Shown here: piece after piece, positions 59,349-64,000 of the stretch
How positions within the stretch are numbered: the first letter of the stretch is position 1
Layout: each line of letters opens with the position of its first letter
Source of the DNA: Coenobita brevimanus
Lineage: Eukaryota > Arthropoda > Malacostraca > Decapoda > Coenobitidae
Length of the DNA stretch: 64,000 nt
Reading direction: 5' to 3'
Assembly (NCBI GenBank): GCA_032717465.1
Contig: CM064670.1
Coordinates: 17,447,623-17,511,622 of the forward strand
Made by a program: the position numbers and the translations under genes
The notes under the pieces: model-generated
Database searches by the model: none
The model's input: the letters and a program-made list of their open reading frames with translations, nothing else
What the model was told of the DNA's origin: nothing

Positions 59349-60264
59349 CAGTGCGCTGAGTGCCAGGTTCCCCTCTGTGTTACCTGCTTCTTTGATTACC
59401 ATAGCCAGAAGCAGTTCTAAAAGTGCAAGTGGGAAAGGAGAGTAATGTGTAAATAATGTGTAAATAATGTGTAAATAGCAAGTGAAAGCAATGGATGTTC
59501 AGTACATATGATTGAACAGTGTATTATAGTTTTATCTTACTGAAAGTGACAGTGACTAACATAGTGTAAGTGAAATAGAAGGGTAAATATTGAAAATACA
59601 ATAGAAAATGTAAATAGTAATGTAAGTAATTAGTAATATAAGAATACGAGTACAAATACTTTATGTTATAACAGTGAAAGTGAATCCGTGGCTCTCTACG
59701 TATTTTACTGAATAAAAAATTGAATGACTTCAGTGACAATAAACTAATACTACTGAAGGAAACTTATGGAGAAAAACTCCAGATATATATAAGTGTGATA
59801 TAGTAATAGAAATATAAAGTGTGAGGGGTTTTATGAATAATAAATGACAGAGTACCAAGAGCGAACTAGCGCAAGTGCGACGGTCAGACGCGTTCGTAAT
59901 TTTCATTGCTTTCACAGTGGTTTTTTTTTTGGAGTATGGATCCCAAACTACTTGAAAATCATAGAGTAGTGTTTATAGTGTTAATATCTGGCTGTGGTAA
60001 TCATATTACGGGTTGTCGGGAAGTGTAAAGTGGAGACTTCGTTACCCAACTTCAGAGGTCTCCACAAGTCCTACGGTAACAGACGAAGGCTCAACAAACA
60101 TTCCAGGAGAAAGCTGAAGGTATGTGCCATAAGCATATAAAATTTTAATATTCTAGGACTAATAACTGATTTTTGGCAAATATTTTTTGAGAGTCTGTCG
60201 GAGCCCGAATAACCCCGCGGGACACGCAAAATATTGGTAAACATGCCCGCAGTGTAGGGGTTAA

Positions 60265-61847
60265 CCTAAAACACCAAGTGATGGAGATTGGGAAGTCACA
60301 CGACTTGAAACTGCAGCTGATGGAGATAGGAAAGTCACCTGTCCTGAAACAGCAGCTGATTGACTTCAACAGTGAAGCTTTGGTACAAGCCTTACATGGA
60401 TTAGTCAGACTTCAAAATGAACATATAGATAGGCTCTTAGACAGGCTTACTAACTTGCATGTCGCTTTACCTAATGCAGATTCTGATCTTTCCCAGCATG
60501 TCCATGCACGTACGAAGAGAGGACTTGTGGACTTTCTAGGTATTCTGTCTCAAAAGCTCTTTGGTACGGCACTGTAGTGCAACTGGGCAGACAGATGCAT
60601 GATTTGGCATTGGTGGCTAAGGCAAATAACAGGCTAATCGTATGCACGTATGAACAACTAGGTGAGTTCACTAACAAGGCTAACGAGATAACTGTGACTG
60701 CCAACTATCTCGTAGGAACTGTGAATAATATCCAAACTAACCTACCAACCCTAACTAACTTATATTAATCGGTGAGTGTCTTCATGCTCTCGATGAGTCA
60801 GTCACCGCTTTGGAGTTGCATGCAGCCAATATGGTGGACGGCTTAGTTTATGCAAGTTTGAATAGGGTTAACGTTTTATTCCTTCCTACTCATGTTTTAA
60901 GCAATGTTCTTGACGTAGCTATGGTGAAACATGGACTTACGCCACTTTTTGGTATAAATCAGCTGGAGTATTATTATTCGCCATTGGAGACCCAGTTGAC
61001 CCATGATGGCATCCTGATATTGGTACCTATGAGGAATGCTATAACATACCATGAATAGTGGTTCATTCCTTTCCATTTTGCTACTACTAACAACACACTT
61101 GTCATTTTGAACGAGGGTCCAGAAGTGTTAGTTGTGTCTGATGACAAAAGGTATATAGCAGAAACGACTGTGGATGAGTTTGAGAAGTGTAAGGCTTCCT
61201 TTCTCGATCTCCATGTATGTCTTACTTTTCATTTTGTCTTCGTACCATCAGAGGTAGAGGAGTGTAATATGGTCTTGTTGGACACGAACACTTCCTCTGC
61301 ACTACAACGATGCACTTTCCAACCCATCCAACTGTTACCAGTTTCCCATGCTCACGTACATGCAAAACAGTACTTCTTTCCTGAGACAGAGGACGTAACA
61401 CTGACGTGTGCATCACAACACCAGTTCCTTAAGGTAATCGGATACTATGTTGCACCCGATTTTTGTGAGCTGCACAATAAATAGATGGTAATTCTACCTA
61501 ACAAGCAACATCTAGCTTTGTCGGTGAATTTCTCCTCCCAGTTACGACCCTTTCTACCTTCATTCAATATTTCTTTGTTGAATGTAAACAGGCTGTCTCA
61601 TGTGTCAAACGGAACTGAGTTTGTTACATACCTGAACAAGGCTGATTTAAAACCATATGTACTGCCCTATCTTCCTTCATATCTCTCTCCTTCCTATTTT
61701 GGTCCTGGCGTTGGTCTTCTACTTCTTGTGGTCTTGTCCTGTGTTGGTGTTTGGGGCTATTATCTGAAAGGTAGGCCTAACAAAGGAGAAAACCCACAAA
61801 AACCACGGGTCCGTTCCCGCGGATTACAAATGGATCTGCCTGAATAA
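60265..61847 (+). pseudogene. Envelope F-like protein, fusion and membrane parts
   Basis: First stretch (60278-60577) is helical and ends with a furin-type site RTKR (60509-60520) followed by GLVDFLGILSQKLFG, a fusion-peptide-like start seen in errantivirus and baculovirus F-type envelopes. Further pieces lie at 60577-60768 (helical), 60810-61058, 61107-61484 (several Cys) and 61485-61847, which has one membrane span (GVGLLLLVVLSCVGVWGYYL) and a basic tail. A frameshift near 60575 and stops near 60768, 61058 and 61484 disable it. An F-like class I fusion protein by architecture; not functional. Confidence 0.7.
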
Positions 61848-61931
61848 TTAGCTACCCTACACACTGGTTAGGCTACACGGTAGTTAGGACTACAATGTCG
61901 ACGGGGATATCGAAAAGGTGTGGCCGAGCGA

Positions 61932-62166
61932 TGTTCTGGTTCTGGCATCACTTCCACAGTGAGTTGTGTCTCACACCACTTTTACATATTATATACATAG
62001 GTGTGTATATTCACATTTAACGAATATGTATTGTAATAATAAATTCTGTATATATCTCAGTCTTGGGGAAATATTTATGTGTTAATACTACATATACAGT
62101 TAATACTGCCTTATTGAGATGTATAATGTGCATGGTAGAGTTGTAATTCACACCTACTCGTGTACA
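61932..62166 (+). repeat. 3' LTR of the endogenous retrovirus
   Basis: 235 bp matching 45931-46283 but lacking an internal block of about 120 bp. AATAAA at about 62037-62042. Follows env directly. No matching short duplication after it. Confidence 0.7.
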
Positions 62167-62827
62167 GCCACTATCCACAGTTTCTACCACACCCGGGCTA
62201 CTCAGAGGTGAGGAACATATGCCCTTCTGGTCGGGAGCTGCAAGAGTTCTTGCGCTTCACTAACCATTGGATGAGACAGTGAATACATTGCTTCTGTCCG
62301 GGTTTCAGATTGCCAGCATTAATAGCCCTCGATATGAATGTATGAATAATCACCAGACGTTAAGCATATACATTATATATATTTATTTTCAATTATGTAT
62401 TCCTATATATACCGGTATATATTTGTTTATTAGTATTATGTATCAAAAGCATGTAATACTGAAGGAAATGTAATCGCTATTTAATAAGCTGTGTTCTGCC
62501 AATGAATATTATAGTGTTGCCTTGATGCTTTAAACAGGGTTGTACCAACCTTGTAATTATTACGCTTTACTAGAACTAGATTAATAAAATCGAAAAGGTC
62601 TCTACAGTTAATGTTTTACATAATGTCACGATGCGAATCATCTTGGTTTTACCCCTTTGAATGGTTGGCCTATGTGCTTTTATATTTAGTTAATACCGAA
62701 TATATAAATATATCAGCCTTCGAAGCTTGACTTTGTGTGGAATTACACTGTAGCCTTGCTTTATGTCCATTTTTATCATACACTACTCATGACCCATCCT
62801 CGTTTTACACCTGTTTTTTTTTATATC

Positions 62828-62830
<3 letters not shown>
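62167..62830. other. No gene seen
   Basis: AT-rich flank of the endogenous retrovirus without supported ORFs. Confidence 0.4.
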
Positions 62831-62859
<29 letters not shown>

Positions 62860-62893
62860 TTACACACACCTACACACACACGCACACCTACAC

Positions 62894-62966
<73 letters not shown>
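62831..62966. repeat. CA and CT microsatellite
   Basis: (CA)n to about 62893, then (CT)n from about 62896 to 62966. Confidence 0.95.
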
Positions 62967-62970
<4 letters not shown>

Positions 62971-64000
62971 CGAATATTCGTCATTAACCACTTATGTCAT
63001 AATCACAGTCCATGTTTTACGTTGCATCTGTATGATAATTAACGCACATCAAATCAGTTTAAATAAAATAGTTAACATAGTTCTACTCGAAATGCATACA
63101 AGTATACAGCCATGACATGGCCACTGTGAACATGGAAATGAAGACGGCTGTGTTTGTCGAGGGAAGGAGGAAGTGAACCGAAACGAAAAAGTTTCTTAAC
63201 AGCCAATGAAACGGGTAATATTCGACCACAAGTCTTCTTTGCAGAGCAGCAGGAGGCATCATACAATTACAGTTCTAGGGCTTGTCTAGGTACGTTGGAT
63301 ACTCATTTCATTGGTTCTACTCTGGTTCTACACGGTCTGCAAGGCTGAGTATGAAGTTGAATAATATGTAAGACACGTGAGCCATTTAGGAAATAATTAG
63401 CAAAGTGTCCCCTTTATTGTCCTATATCAGCGTCATCCCAGTTGCTTCCCAGCCCACCCGGCTGCTTGTCCCGCTATTTGCTAGCCCTCCTGCCTAGCTA
63501 TCACTTGGTCGTCTGGTGTCTTAGAGTGCACACTGTAGTAATACGAGTCTGTAAATTGAAATAAGTTAGATACTCATTAGCTTGGGTCTACCCTGGCCAC
63601 TTACCCATCCACGTTACAATGTTTGGCCGAAGTGCAGAGTCCTGTAGGAACAATTACCCCCATGCATACTGTATACAATATTCGTCATGCGACCTTTGCC
63701 AGGAACTAACTTTGCACAACATAATGTATTTCAGGTGCATGGTGTGTGTATCCGTCTCCCTACTCTCTTGCCTCCTGGTCTACTACTGTTCTGCTTGCCT
63801 GTCTACTTGTCTGCTGGAGTGCCTTTTTGATATTTATTTCTCAGTACATCGGTAAGTTTTGTATCAATGTTGCCAGATTAGGTTTTAGCCGGAAGCTTTA
63901 GTATATTTTTGTGGGTTTGGTGTATGCCTAGTCGCCAGCCTTATGAGGCTCTCACTATGGTGGGATGATTATAAACTGATACTTACCCCGATTTAGCAAC
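62967..64000. other. No gene seen
   Basis: Short ORFs only (63154-63348, 63619-63855), without domains I recognise. May be host sequence. Confidence 0.35.

Larger units (their letters stand above)
56488..60264 (+). mobile_element. piggyBac transposon
   Basis: TTAA at 56488-56491 and 60261-60264. Ends TTAACCCCTTAACCGCGGG and, reversed, TTAACCCCTACACTGCGGG. 3.8 kb, with a transposase between, inserted in retroviral env at a TTAA. AT-rich right part (59420-59900) with short GTGTAAATAAT repeats. Confidence 0.9.
45931..62166 (+). mobile_element. Endogenous Gypsy retrovirus with env, doubly interrupted
   Basis: Related terminal repeats at 45931 and 61932 bracket gag, protease, RT, RNase H, integrase and env, all on the plus strand. 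Removing the LINE (49602-52884) and the piggyBac transposon (56488-60264) leaves about 9.2 kb, the right size for an env-bearing Gypsy (errantivirus-like) provirus. The envelope has a furin-type site before a fusion-peptide-like stretch, as in insect errantivirus and baculovirus F proteins. Every coding region carries stops or frameshifts; the copy is defective. No short target duplication could be confirmed because the left flank is TA repeat. Confidence 0.8.

Overview
The window looks like a gene-poor, repeat-saturated stretch of an animal nuclear genome, most likely an arthropod and plausibly a decapod crustacean. The signs are long TA, CA, GA and CT microsatellites, jockey/CR1-type and RTE-type LINEs, tRNA-derived SINEs, Ty3/Gypsy elements including one with a fusion-protein-type envelope, and piggyBac elements with small TTAA-flanked derivatives. 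The crustacean call rests on my general memory of similar repeats, not on a search. I see no convincing host gene, rRNA, functional tRNA or CRISPR array. Nearly every supported coding region belongs to a mobile element, and most are broken.

Layout. 0.1-3.5 kb: a decayed Gypsy-like gag (E1) interrupted by two piggyBac-like TTAA elements. 3.5-9.35 kb: an LTR element on the minus strand with about 2-kb LTRs that carry a minisatellite, a gag-like ORF and a proline-rich ORF. 9.35-11.5 kb: a second copy (E2) of the E1 family in opposite orientation. 11.8-17.6 kb: two RTE-like LINEs, the second with a 14-bp target duplication. 17.7-22.2 kb: microsatellites, a 5'-truncated jockey-like LINE and an inverted pair of tRNA-derived SINEs flanked by a 14-bp duplication. 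22.6-29.6 kb: SINE, full-length jockey-like LINE, SINE and RTE-like LINE, each bordered by TA tracts. 30.1-41.6 kb: a nest in which a CR1/jockey-like LINE (minus) is split by a TIR element with an 8-bp duplication, itself split by a young Gypsy element with 1007-bp LTRs and a 5-bp duplication. 41.6-45.9 kb: mostly unannotated sequence, a tandem repeat and a LINE fragment. 45.9-62.2 kb: an old endogenous Gypsy retrovirus (gag, pol, env), broken by many stops and split by a full-length LINE in the protease region and a piggyBac transposon in env. 62.2-64 kb: microsatellites and unannotated sequence.

The elements do not form a pathway; the biology is the order in which they landed. Target duplications and nesting give clear relative ages: the CR1-like LINE, E1/E2 and the endogenous retrovirus are hosts and therefore older than what is inserted in them; the Gypsy element at 32.7-38.4 kb (LTRs about 1% different by eye) is probably the youngest LTR element. 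I did not find a clear new cellular system. The most unusual objects are the young Gypsy element whose protease runs straight into an integrase zinc domain with no reverse transcriptase, the minisatellite-bearing LTR element with a candidate -1 frameshift site, and the outward-facing SINE pair.
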